Notes under the pieces: model-generated
What the model saw: only the letters and a program-made list of their open reading frames with translations
The model's database searches: none
Told to the model about the DNA's origin: nothing
Origin: Peptococcaceae bacterium
Lineage (GTDB): Bacteria > Bacillota > DSM-12270 > Thermacetogeniales > Thermacetogeniaceae
DNA length: 15,252 nt
NCBI GenBank assembly: GCA_003160265.1
Contig: PLQY01000098.1
Location: 1-15,252 of the forward strand
Reading direction: 5' to 3'
In this document: in pieces, positions 8,816 through 15,252 of the stretch
Numbering within the stretch: position 1 is the stretch's first letter
Layout of the letters: every line of letters starts with the position of its first letter
Program-made: the position numbers and the translations under genes

Positions 8816-10639
8816 ATGGAAGTAATAATCAACAAGGATAGCGTCCGGCAGGATCACCTCCGTAACCTGGCAATCATCGCCCACGTCGATCACGGCAAGA
8901 CCACCCTGGTGGACGGAATGCTGAAACAGAGCGGGGTCTTCCACGAGCGGCAGTCAGTGGAGGAGCGCGTCCTCGACCGCAACGACCTGGAGCGGGAGCG
9001 CGGCATCACCATCATGGCCAAGAATACCGCGGTCACCTATCAGGGCTACAAGCTGAACATCGTGGATACCCCCGGCCACGCCGACTTCGGTGGCGAGGTG
9101 GAGCGCATCGTCCAGATGGTCGATGGCGTCCTGCTACTGGTCGACGCCTCCGAGGGGCCGATGCCCCAGACCCGGTTCGTACTGCGCAAGGCGCTGGAAG
9201 CCGGGCTGGTGCCGATCGTGGTGATCAACAAGATCGACCGCTCCAACGCCCGCCCCGCCGGGGCGCTGGACGAGGTGCTGGATCTGTTCATCGACCTGGG
9301 CGCCAACAGCACCCAGTTGGACTTCCCGGTGGTCTACACCAATGCCAAGGCCGGCACGGCCACCCTTGACCCGGGGCAACCGGGCAGCAACCTGAAGCCG
9401 CTGTTCGACCTGATCGTATCCACGATTCCCGCCCCCTCCGGTGACCCCCTGGAACATCTTCAATTGGGGGTGACCCTGATCGACTACGATACCTACGTGG
9501 GACGGCAGGCCGTGGGGCGCATCCACCAGGGCACCATCCACAACAAGCAGGACGTGGTTGTGCTTGGCGTCGACGGCGTACCTCGGCGACAGCGTCTGGC
9601 CGGTCTATACGTCTTTGACGGACTGAAAAAAGTCCCGGCGGAGGAGGCTGCGACCGGGGAGATCGTGGTGGTCGTGGGGTTGGAGGAGATCAACGTCGGT
9701 GAGACTATCGCCGACCCGGAAGCTCCGGAACCGCTAAGTTTCGTGCAGATCGACGAGCCGACCGTAGCTGTCACCTTTCTGGTGAACAAGAGTCCCTTCG
9801 CTGGCCGGGAGGGAGATTTCGCCACCTCCCGCAAGCTCGGGGAGCGGCTGCTGAGAGAGTTGGAGTCGGACGTCAGTCTGCGAGTGCAGCCAACCGACTC
9901 ACCCGATGCCTTCCTGGTCTCTGGGCGTGGCGAGCTGCACCTTTCGATCCTGATCGAGACCATGCGCCGGGAGGGCTACGAGTTCGAGGTTTCCCGCCCG
10001 CAAGTGATCGAGCGGGAGATCAGGGGAGTGGTCTGCGAACCGGTGGAAGAGGTGATCATCGAGGTACCGGAATGCTGCATCGGAATCGTCATGGAGCGCC
10101 TGGGACCGCGCAAGAGCACCATGGTAAACATGCATCCCGACGCCAACGGCCAGGTACACCTGGAGTTTCACGTTCCCACCCGCGGCCTGTTCGGCTTCCG
10201 CTCGGAGTTTCTAACCGACACCAGAGGCACTGGCGTCATGTACCAGTCCTTCCACCACTATGCCCCTCTGGCCGGAGAGATTCAGGGACGCCTGCGGGGG
10301 TCGTTAGTGGCCTTCGAGGATGGGGAGACCACCGGCTACGGGCTGGAAAACGCCCAAGAGCGGGGCGAACTGTTTGTTGGGATGGGCGTGCCGGTCTACA
10401 CCGGGATGATCGTGGGTGAAAACGCCCGTACTGACGATCTAGCCATCAACGTCTGCAAAAAGAAGCGCCTGACCAACATGCGCAGTTCCACCGCCGACCT
10501 GGGAATCAAGCTGACCCCACCCCGGCAGATGAGCCTGGAGCAGTGCCTGGAGTTCATCGGCGCCGATGAACTGCTTGAGGTCACGCCCAAAAAATTGCGT
10601 ATGCGCAAGCGGCAACAGCCCTACAACCCGCGCTCCTGA
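8816..10639 (+). CDS. typA: Translational GTPase TypA/BipA
   Basis: Ribosome-associated GTPase of the EF-G class, involved in 50S assembly and stress and low-temperature adaptation. At 607 residues it matches the family length. The G domain shows G1 AHVDHGKTT (22-30), the switch segment ERGITI (61-66), G3 DTPGHAD (84-90) and G4 NKID (138-141). The C-terminal half contains [34 protein letters not shown], and the TypA-specific tail with [27 protein letters not shown] 8816 follows a modest GGTGA site at 6 nt. It has its own promoter and structured leader and appears monocistronic, converging on hflX. Confidence 0.97.
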   Translation: MEVIINKDSVRQDHLRNLAIIAHVDHGKTTLVDGMLKQSGVFHERQSVEERVLDRNDLERERGITIMAKNTAVTYQGYKLNIVDTPGHADFGGEVERIVQMVDGVLLLVDASEGPMPQTRFVLRKALEAGLVPIVVINKIDRSNARPAGALDEVLDLFIDLGANSTQLDFPVVYTNAKAGTATLDPGQPGSNLKPLFDLIVSTIPAPSGDPLEHLQLGVTLIDYDTYVGRQAVGRIHQGTIHNKQDVVVLGVDGVPRRQRLAGLYVFDGLKKVPAEEAATGEIVVVVGLEEINVGETIADPEAPEPLSFVQIDEPTVAVTFLVNKSPFAGREGDFATSRKLGERLLRELESDVSLRVQPTDSPDAFLVSGRGELHLSILIETMRREGYEFEVSRPQVIEREIRGVVCEPVEEVIIEVPECCIGIVMERLGPRKSTMVNMHPDANGQVHLEFHVPTRGLFGFRSEFLTDTRGTGVMYQSFHHYAPLAGEIQGRLRGSLVAFEDGETTGYGLENAQERGELFVGMGVPVYTGMIVGENARTDDLAINVCKKKRLTNMRSSTADLGIKLTPPRQMSLEQCLEFIGADELLEVTPKKLRMRKRQQPYNPRS

Positions 10640-10649
10640 CATCGAACTA

Positions 10650-10667
10650 TGGGGACGGTTCCTCTCA
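10650..10667 (-). repeat. Short REP-like element overlapping the hflX stop
   Basis: On the plus strand this reads TGGGGACGGTTCCTCTCA. The TGGGGACGGTTC half-site resembles the ends of REP-like palindromes that I associate with IS200/Y1-type transposases in Clostridia and other bacteria (from memory, not searched). The minus-strand stop codon TGA of hflX (10665-10667) lies inside it. No mirror half is visible nearby, so it is a fragment at most. Confidence 0.4.
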
Positions 10668-11918
10668 CTTATTGCCGGCCAGGCCGGGTGCCCGCAGGCG
10701 GGCGCGCAGCCGCTCCAGGTCCTGCAGCCGGCCGCGCACGGTGAAGCGCACCCCATCCCCCAGGTATTCCTCAGCCATGACCTTGAGGTAGTCCCGAAGG
10801 CGTCCGACCTCGTTCAGACGGTCGTAGGGCACCAGGATCTCCAACTCCTGCTCCGGAAATAGGGCATTTTCGATCAACTGCCGCAGCAGGTCCAGATTGG
10901 CGCCGCGCAGGGCCGACACCGCCACCCCATCGGTCGGCGGATCTCCTTCAAACTTATCAAGCTTGTTGTACACTTTGATCAGCGAGTGGTCATCCAGGGC
11001 CAGCTCCCCCAGAATCTCATCCACCGCCATCGCCTGTTGCTCCCAATAAGGGCTGGTCAGGTCGATCACATGCAGCAGCAGGTCGGCCTCCTGCAACTCC
11101 TCCAGGGTAGCTGCAAAGGCTTCCTTCAGCTTCTTCGGCAGGTCCCGGATGAAGCCCACCGTATCGGTCAGGAGCGCTGTTCTGCCCGATGGCAGGTGGA
11201 TACGCCGGCTGAGCGGGTCAAGAGTGACAAACAGCCGGTCCTCGGCCAGGGCCGGTTGGCTGCTCTGGGAGAGGGCATTCAACAGGGTGGACTTGCCGGC
11301 GTTGGTATAGCCCACCAGCGAGACTACCGGGATGCCGGCGCTCTGTCGCTGCTGCCGCAGCACTGCCCGGCTCTGGCGCACCGCCGCCATCTCCTCTTTC
11401 AAGCCATGGATATGCTCGCGTACCGCCCGGCGCAACACTTCCAGCTTGGTCTCGCCAGGGCCTCTGGTGCCGATGCCGCCACCCAGGCGGGAGAGCACCC
11501 CGCCCAACCCCAGCATGCGCGGGTGGAGATAGGAGAGGCGGGCCAGATCGACCTGGATCTTCCCCTCCCGGGAGCGGGCGCGGCGGCTGAAAATCTCCAG
11601 CACCACCTGGGTGCGGTCCCAGATCTCCACCTCTTCGAACAGGTCTTCCAGGGCCTTCACCTGCCGGGGGGACAGTTCCCGGTTGAAGATCACCGCTTCT
11701 ATCCCCTCACCGGCAGCTTGTTCTCTGACCTCCTGCACCTTGCCCTCACCAAACAGGTAGTTGACATCCGGCCGGCGGCGCTGCACCACCACCGTGGCCG
11801 CCTCGATCTCGATGTTGACCAGGAGTTCTTTAAGCTCCGCCACATCGTAGGCGATCTCTTCCTCGTCCTCATGCTTTGCCAGGTAGCAGATCAGGCCTTT
11901 TTTCAGGATCATCACCAC
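10665..11918 (-). CDS. hflX: Ribosome-associated GTPase HflX
   Basis: GTPase that binds the 50S subunit and splits stalled ribosomes under heat or antibiotic stress. The 417 residues include the HflX N-terminal domain with its glycine-rich segment (GGVLSRLGGGIGTRGPGETKLE, about 139-160), a linker coiled coil (to about 193), and the G domain: G1 GYTNAGKST (203-211), G3 DTVGF (252-256), G4 NKLD (318-321) and SAL (335-337). A C-terminal domain follows. An in-frame TGA at 11925-11927 limits the start to GTG 11918, GTG 11915 or ATG 11912; none has a clear ribosome site. A promoter at 12061-12089 gives a leader of about 135 nt. A second TATAAT (11937-11942, minus) could give a nearly leaderless transcript but lacks a good -35. 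Confidence 0.96.
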   Translation of the reverse strand: MVMILKKGLICYLAKHEDEEEIAYDVAELKELLVNIEIEAATVVVQRRRPDVNYLFGEGKVQEVREQAAGEGIEAVIFNRELSPRQVKALEDLFEEVEIWDRTQVVLEIFSRRARSREGKIQVDLARLSYLHPRMLGLGGVLSRLGGGIGTRGPGETKLEVLRRAVREHIHGLKEEMAAVRQSRAVLRQQRQSAGIPVVSLVGYTNAGKSTLLNALSQSSQPALAEDRLFVTLDPLSRRIHLPSGRTALLTDTVGFIRDLPKKLKEAFAATLEELQEADLLLHVIDLTSPYWEQQAMAVDEILGELALDDHSLIKVYNKLDKFEGDPPTDGVAVSALRGANLDLLRQLIENALFPEQELEILVPYDRLNEVGRLRDYLKVMAEEYLGDGVRFTVRGRLQDLERLRARLRAPGLAGNK

Positions 11919-11966
11919 ATATCGTCAGAAATTCGATTATAAACGAAGCGGGGGCAACCGATGGTT

Positions 11967-12041
11967 TTAGCGATCCAATGCTTCTTGCTGTTCTGTCGAG
12001 TACAGCCTGAAGTCGGCTTTCTCGATCTGTTTGGTTTCCAC
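11967..12041 (-). CDS. Candidate 24-codon upstream ORF in the hflX leader
   Basis: On the minus strand GTG at 12041 follows GGGAG (12049-12053) with a 7-nt gap. The frame runs 24 codons, starting V/M-E-T-K-Q-I-E-K and ending EALDR, to TAA at 11967-11969, 48 nt before hflX. The predicted transcription start (about 12054) lies just before this ribosome site. A leader peptide controlling hflX would fit, because hflX in Listeria is known to be controlled by an antibiotic-responsive leader. Chance occurrence cannot be excluded. Confidence 0.3.
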   Translation of the reverse strand: METKQIEKADFRLYSTEQQEALDR

Positions 12042-12060
12042 CAGATCGCTCCCAAGGAGT

Positions 12061-12089
12061 ATTATACCAGAAGGTAGGCCCAAAATCAA
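12061..12089 (-). promoter_or_regulatory. hflX: Sigma-A promoter of hflX
   Basis: Minus-strand TTGATT (12084-12089), 17-nt spacer, TATAAT (12061-12066). It lies just after the PAP2 stop, so hflX can be transcribed independently. The leader holds GATCTG/CAGATC and GGT/ACC pairings around 12025-12047 and a small AGCC/GGCT stem near 12004-12018, but no clear terminator T-run. Confidence 0.72.
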
Positions 12090-12105
12090 ACATATATTCG
12101 CCGTC

Positions 12106-12792
12106 CTAACTTGAACACGTCCTGGAACCTGGACGCAAGAGCATGGCGATCACTATCGCCAGCAACCCGCCCGCCGCCCAGCCGGCCACCACGTCGCTGG
12201 GGTAATGCACCCCCAGGTAGACCCGGCTGATCCCCACCAGCAGCGCCAGCAGCGCTGCAATGGACAGTACCAGTACCCTGCCGCTACGGGAGCCGGAGTG
12301 ACGGCAATAAACCAGGGCCAGGGTGAAAAAGAGCGCCGCAGTCGCCGTGGCATGGCCGCTGGGAAAGCTGTAGCCGCCGGCCGGGACCAGGTGCGGCAGG
12401 TCCGGGCGCGGTCGCTGAAAGATCAGTTTCAGGGATGAATACAGCAACCAGGAGCCCAGGGAGGCTGCTGCCACCCCTAGCCCCTCCCCCCACTCCCGGC
12501 GGGCGAACAGGAGGAGAACGGTAAAAGCGGCCAGGGCGGTTGCAAAGTCGAGGCTGCCCAAGTCGGTGATCAGGATCATCCAGGACGTCAAGCCGGGAGT
12601 GATGTCAGCCCGGACCCAGCCGGTGATGGCGCCGTCGAAAGCGGTCAGACCGTTCATCTGCAACTGCCAGGCCAGGATGGCGAATACCAGCACACAGAGC
12701 AGGGCCGCCCCGGCCAGCACCGGTAATCGTCCCGGTGAGGAAGCATCGTCTCTATTTGCAGGACTGAGACATCGGGACAAGATCGTCACCAT
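12106..12792 (-). CDS. PAP2-family membrane phosphatase
   Basis: Integral membrane acid phosphatase of the PAP2 superfamily, likely acting on phosphatidic acid, undecaprenyl pyrophosphate or a similar lipid phosphate. From ATG 12792 it has 228 residues. The three catalytic motifs are intact: KX6RP (K122...R129-P130), PSGH (144-147) and SRX5HX3D (S189-R190, H196, D200). Hydrophobic helices occur around residues 24-43, 70-96, 109-121, 150-163, 170-188 and 202-216. The frame is open up to 12876, but a promoter at 12818-12823 lies inside that extension and the extra 28 residues are Arg-rich and unlike this family, so ATG 12792 is preferred; its ribosome site is poor. It lies upstream of hflX on the same strand. 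Confidence 0.9.
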   Translation of the reverse strand: MVTILSRCLSPANRDDASSPGRLPVLAGAALLCVLVFAILAWQLQMNGLTAFDGAITGWVRADITPGLTSWMILITDLGSLDFATALAAFTVLLLFARREWGEGLGVAAASLGSWLLYSSLKLIFQRPRPDLPHLVPAGGYSFPSGHATATAALFFTLALVYCRHSGSRSGRVLVLSIAALLALLVGISRVYLGVHYPSDVVAGWAAGGLLAIVIAMLLRPGSRTCSS

Positions 12793-12817
12793 CTCCAACC
12801 AAGACACTCTTCTTCCG

Positions 12818-12823
12818 ATTATA
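12818..12823 (-). promoter_or_regulatory. Extended -10 promoter of the PAP2 gene
   Basis: Minus-strand TGCTATAAT is a perfect TATAAT with the TGn extension. No good -35 exists; the expected -35 position (12841-12846) falls inside dispersed repeat B. Start would be near 12811, giving a leader of about 19 nt to ATG 12792. Confidence 0.55.
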
Positions 12824-12833
12824 GCACTTGCCA

Positions 12834-12863
12834 GATGACTACCCGCTCTAATGCCCCCGCTTC
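12834..12863 (-). repeat. Dispersed repeat B, copy 3
   Basis: The minus strand of this 30-nt segment equals 3691-3721 apart from one G in a homopolymer run. It ends 10 nt before the TATAAT of the PAP2 promoter and so fills the -35 region. Copies in opposite orientation more than 9 kb apart suggest a mobile or multicopy element. Confidence 0.75.
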
Positions 12864-12900
12864 TCCTCCTCCACATCCGGGCTAACCCGATAATTTATGG

Positions 12901-12928
12901 TTGACTACCGGATGACTTTCTGTACAAA
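12901..12928 (+). promoter_or_regulatory. Candidate promoter for the PK-C-like gene
   Basis: TTGACT (12901-12906), 16-nt spacer, TACAAA (12923-12928). The -10 matches four of six positions. Start would be near 12935, about 60 nt before the ATG at 12997. Confidence 0.4.
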
Positions 12929-12996
12929 CTATCTTTAAAGATATATTCTGGAAGTCCGACCTGAACCGGCAGGCATCTAAGAGAGGAGTGACCAGC

Positions 12997-13542
12997 ATGT
13001 ATTGGGAGCAGAAGGGAAGGGCCAACACCGCCGCCACCGTCGACCTGGCCTTAAAGCGGGCCAAGGAGTTGGGCATCAGACAGGTTGTGGTGGCCTCCAA
13101 CAGCGGCTACACTGCGGAGCAGTTTCTGGACAGGGGCGTGGAGGTGATCTGCGTCACCCATCACATCGGCTTCATGAGCCCCGGCGAAGACGAGATGCCG
13201 CCCCAGGTGCGGCAAAAGCTGGCGGAGGGGGGGGTAAAGCTGCTGACCACCACCCATCTCCTGGCCGGGGTCGACCGGGCAGTGCGCAACAAGTTCGGCG
13301 GCCTCTACCCGGCGGAGATCATCGCCCAATCGCTCAGGATGTTAGGCCAGGGGGTCAAAGTCTGCGTGGAGATCGCCTGCATGGCCCTTGACGCCGGGCT
13401 GATCCCCTACGGGCAGGAGGTCGTCGCCGTTGCCGGCTCGGCCACCGGGGCGGATACGGCGCTGGTGATCGTGCCCGCCCACTCCAATCAGTTCTTCGAC
13501 ACCAAAGTCAAGGAGATCATCTGCAAACCCCGGGAAATCTGA
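12997..13542 (+). CDS. Pyruvate kinase alpha/beta (C-terminal) domain-like protein
   Basis: A stand-alone protein of 181 residues resembling the C-terminal domain of pyruvate kinase (PK_C fold, the COG1751-type group). Visible features are N-terminal NTAATVDLALKRAKELGI, then QVVVASNSGYTAEQFL, where PK_C shows its allosteric phosphate-binding Ser/Thr-Gly pattern, a central CVTHHIGFMSPGEDEM segment, and the tail GQEVVAVAGSATGADTALVI. No catalytic TIM barrel is present, so it is not a pyruvate kinase; a small-phosphate or nucleotide-binding role is possible but unproven. Start ATG 12997 is preferred because GAGAGGAG (12981-12988) sits 8 nt upstream; the in-frame GTG at 12988 overlaps that site. 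It is transcribed away from PAP2 and converges on the deacetylase gene. Confidence 0.82.
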   Translation: MYWEQKGRANTAATVDLALKRAKELGIRQVVVASNSGYTAEQFLDRGVEVICVTHHIGFMSPGEDEMPPQVRQKLAEGGVKLLTTTHLLAGVDRAVRNKFGGLYPAEIIAQSLRMLGQGVKVCVEIACMALDAGLIPYGQEVVAVAGSATGADTALVIVPAHSNQFFDTKVKEIICKPREI

Positions 13543-13570
13543 TGCTTTTTCAATCTCTTCCCGTGCCGGA

Positions 13571-14425
13571 TCAATCAGGGATGATCTCGGCCGTCAGCGG
13601 AAGCAGGCTGGGTTTAGCATCCGGCGCCTGCTTCCCTTTTTGTTTCTGGATGCCGCTGTGTTGCTCCACATAGTAGTCCCCCTTGAGCAAGAGGTCGGAG
13701 ACCGGAACGATCTGGTAGCCCTGCTGCTGCAGGGTATCCAGGATCGCCGGCAGGGCCTCCGGGGTGTACTGGGCATTGTTGTGGAAGAGGACGATCGCCC
13801 CCGGTTGAATGTTCTTCAGCACCCGGTCGATGATCGCTTCCTTGCCGATGCCCTGCCAGTCCAGAGAGTCCACGCTCCACTGGATCACCTCATAGCCCAT
13901 CCCGCGGGCGGTCTGCAGTACCAGGTTGTTATATTCTCCGAAAGGCGGCCGGAACAGCCGGGTATGTTTGTTGGTGAGCTTGAAGATCAGGGCGTCGTTC
14001 TCCGCCAGTTCCTGTTTGATCTCCGACTCCGGCAATGAGGCGAAATGTGGGTGCGTCAGGCTGTGATTGCCGATCTCGTGCCCGTCGGCGGCAATCGCCT
14101 GCACCATCTGCGGGTACTTCTTGACCCAGATCCCGGTCAGGAAGAAGGTGGCCTTCACGTTGTGCTGTTTTAAAATTTCTAAAAGCTTCGGTGTGTCGTC
14201 AGCTCCCCAGGCAGCGTCAAAGGAGATAGCCACCTTCTTCTCCCCGGTGTCCACCGAGTAGATCGGCACATCGCGCTGTGTGCGGGCGGAGACGCTGCTC
14301 ATCCAACCCGCCAGGCCTGTAGCCAGCAACAGCCCGCTGCCGAAAATCATCACGAACAGTCCCCATCTGAATAGGTCACGCCGCCTCATCACGATCCAAC
14401 GCACCGCCAATACCCCCTTGTCCAT
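13571..14425 (-). CDS. Polysaccharide deacetylase, sporulation PdaB-like
   Basis: NodB-fold carbohydrate deacetylase of 284 residues. A basic N-terminus (RRRDLFR) is followed by one hydrophobic helix (about 20-42), so the enzyme is membrane-anchored or secreted. Motifs: ISFDAAWG (67-74, catalytic D70), HSLTH (121-125, metal-binding histidines), RPPFGEY (159-165), WSVDSLDW (183-190) and LFH (213-215). FDAAWG in place of TFDDG is typical of the Firmicute PdaB/YlxY-like group linked to spore peptidoglycan. The C-terminal tail (about 250-284) is extra and Lys/Pro-rich. ATG 14425 has GGGAG only 2 nt upstream; TTG at residue 6 or ATG at residue 13 are alternatives. Substrate is inferred. Confidence 0.9.
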   Translation of the reverse strand: MDKGVLAVRWIVMRRRDLFRWGLFVMIFGSGLLLATGLAGWMSSVSARTQRDVPIYSVDTGEKKVAISFDAAWGADDTPKLLEILKQHNVKATFFLTGIWVKKYPQMVQAIAADGHEIGNHSLTHPHFASLPESEIKQELAENDALIFKLTNKHTRLFRPPFGEYNNLVLQTARGMGYEVIQWSVDSLDWQGIGKEAIIDRVLKNIQPGAIVLFHNNAQYTPEALPAILDTLQQQGYQIVPVSDLLLKGDYYVEQHSGIQKQKGKQAPDAKPSLLPLTAEIIPD

Positions 14426-14583
14426 CGCTCCCGCCCAGCTAATAATGGCCAGCTTTCAGACTACAGATATTGTATTCCACGTCACGATTCTTAATACGCG
14501 GGAATATATATGCAGGATACAGCATCTGGAGTATAATTGAGATGCGAGGTGTTCAAAGCACACCGGCGCTTAGGAGATGAAAG
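14426..14583. promoter_or_regulatory. Divergent control region, deacetylase / cysteine-rich gene
   Basis: AT-rich spacer between divergent genes. On the plus strand TATAAT (14532-14537) is a good -10 without a convincing -35. GGTGT (14548-14552) and ACACC (14560-14564) form a small leader hairpin, and AGGAGA (14572-14577) is the ribosome site for the gene at 14584. On the minus strand a TACAAT-like -10 (14469-14474) faces the deacetylase. No clear sporulation sigma-factor site was found. Confidence 0.4.
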
Positions 14584-15093
14584 ATGTTGAAGGGCTGCTA
14601 CTGCCAGTCGATGGATACCGAGACCTGGCAAGGTAATGAATGCTTCTGGGAACAGCCGCGCTACTTTTACCGTGTCACTACCCGAGTGGCCCTCCATAGT
14701 CCCATCACCTACAGTGAAGATGTCTCCAGGGCGATGATGGAAGCCAAAACCCAGGGCTATATCATAAAACAGGACCCGCTCATTTTGCTGAAGAGCGGCC
14801 TGTTCCGGGGCGATATCTTCCTGGAGATCAACCCGCCGGAGGACTCGGCAGACTGCCGGGGGAACGCTTCCTGCCTAAAGCTGCAGGGCGCCTTTTACAC
14901 AGTAATTACCAAGACGCCACCCTTCCAGATGGGCACCGTTGTCGATAAGTTGGCCCGGGATCTCAAAAAGAAGGGGCGCAAGGTACGGGATCTCTACCTG
15001 TGCCTGGCCAACTGCCCCGCCTGCAGCAAAGAAAAGGGCAACCGGACAGTGATCTTCGCTCACCTGGAGCCCACCCTTGAGGTTCGAGGCTAG
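14584..15093 (+). CDS. Cysteine-rich hypothetical protein with C-terminal CX3CX2C
   Basis: I do not recognise this 169-residue protein. There is no signal peptide or membrane segment. Eight cysteines occur: C5, C7, C20, C91, C97, C140, C144 and C147. The last three form CLANCPAC, a CX3CX2C pattern that could hold a metal or Fe-S cluster. The middle (YFYRVTTRVALHSPITYS..., then LKLQGAFYTVITKTPPFQMG) has alternating beta-strand and helix pattern reminiscent of GyrI-like ligand-binding folds, a weak guess. The gene is convincing as coding: AGGAGA lies 6-7 nt upstream of the ATG, and codon use resembles its neighbours. It is divergent from the deacetylase. Confidence 0.72.
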   Translation: MLKGCYCQSMDTETWQGNECFWEQPRYFYRVTTRVALHSPITYSEDVSRAMMEAKTQGYIIKQDPLILLKSGLFRGDIFLEINPPEDSADCRGNASCLKLQGAFYTVITKTPPFQMGTVVDKLARDLKKKGRKVRDLYLCLANCPACSKEKGNRTVIFAHLEPTLEVRG

Positions 15094-15161
15094 AACACGC
15101 CCGGTCCGCCGCCTGCACCCGCTTCCATCCCCCTTGATAATTGTTCGGCTGCAACCCCTTT

Positions 15162-15177
15162 CAATCCCCCACTGAAG
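15162..15177 (+). repeat. Palindromic repeat A, fragment (copy 4)
   Basis: CAATCCCCCACTGAAG matches the right half of the core in copies 1 (1344-1358) and 3 (7783-7797). The preceding CTTT resembles copy 2. No left arm is visible nearby, so this is a half element. Confidence 0.5.
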
Positions 15178-15185
15178 TCTATGTA

Positions 15186-15226
15186 CTCCGCATTCTTCGG
15201 GCCAGACCGAAGGTCTGGATGCGGAG
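15186..15226 (+). other. Nested hairpin at the right edge
   Basis: CTCCGCAT (15186-15193) pairs with ATGCGGAG (15219-15226), enclosing CCAGACC-GAA-GGTCTGG (15202-15218). An alternative stem CTTCGG (15195-15200) with CCGAAG (15207-15212) would exclude the inner stem. It may belong to the leader of a gene beyond the window. The rest of 15094-15252 shows no gene. Confidence 0.5.
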
Positions 15227-15252
15227 GAGCCAGTTAATTAGGGGCGCGCCCA

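Noticed and set aside
10986..11942. 318-codon plus-strand frame opposite hflX
   Set aside because: Antisense shadow of hflX; composition is low-complexity His/Gln/Leu and there is no ribosome site.
11869..12093. 74-codon minus-strand frame upstream of and overlapping hflX
   Set aside because: Its ATG lies upstream of the hflX promoter -10, it lacks a ribosome site, and it overlaps the hflX coding start.
12793..12876. N-terminal extension of the PAP2 protein from ATG 12876
   Set aside because: The likely promoter lies at 12818-12823 inside the extension, and the added residues do not look like a signal or family sequence.

Overview
The window is GC-rich bacterial DNA, densely coding on both strands, with short AT-rich islands at promoters. 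Strong AGGAGG-type ribosome sites, TTGACA/TATAAT promoters, a sporulation-type polysaccharide deacetylase and a DUF4070-type radical SAM protein together suggest a GC-rich, endospore-forming Firmicute (Clostridia, Peptococcaceae/Moorella-like). This is inference; no rRNA or species-level marker is present.

Layout. (1) 1-1149: 3' part of a radical SAM gene that starts upstream. (2) 1150-1720: a long non-coding stretch with hairpins, two dispersed repeats and the AT-rich dnaK control region. (3) 1721-7765: a chaperone operon, dnaK - J-protein - cbpM-like - clpB, with no grpE or hrcA beside it and no visible CIRCE, HAIR or CtsR site. (4) 7825-8486 (-): a VapC-type PIN toxin and AbrB-type antitoxin, overlapping by 4 nt, with a strong promoter and tandem direct repeats at the start site. 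(5) 8602-10639 (+): the GTPase gene typA/bipA behind a strong promoter and a leader with an attenuator-like structure. (6) 10665-12792 (-): hflX and a PAP2 phosphatase gene; hflX has its own promoter and a leader with a candidate short upstream ORF. (7) 12997-13542 (+): a pyruvate-kinase-C-terminal-like protein. (8) 13571-14425 (-): a membrane-anchored deacetylase. (9) 14584-15093 (+): a cysteine-rich protein I do not recognise. (10) 15094-15252: non-coding, with a repeat fragment and a nested hairpin.

How the genes work together. The operon would encode a disaggregation team: DnaK with a J-protein carrying a reduced two-motif zinc module, a CbpM-type J-protein modulator, and the ClpB disaggregase. 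TypA and HflX are ribosome-associated stress GTPases, so roughly 1721-11918 is largely proteostasis and ribosome stress, interrupted by the toxin-antitoxin cassette.

The least expected material is non-coding. A CTTCAG...CTGAAG palindromic repeat family occurs after the radical SAM gene, after dnaK, at the end of clpB and near the right edge. A second repeat of about 30 nt occurs three times, once beside the PAP2 promoter. A third short element overlaps the hflX stop codon. Two genes (clpB, hflX) appear to take their last codons from such repeats.
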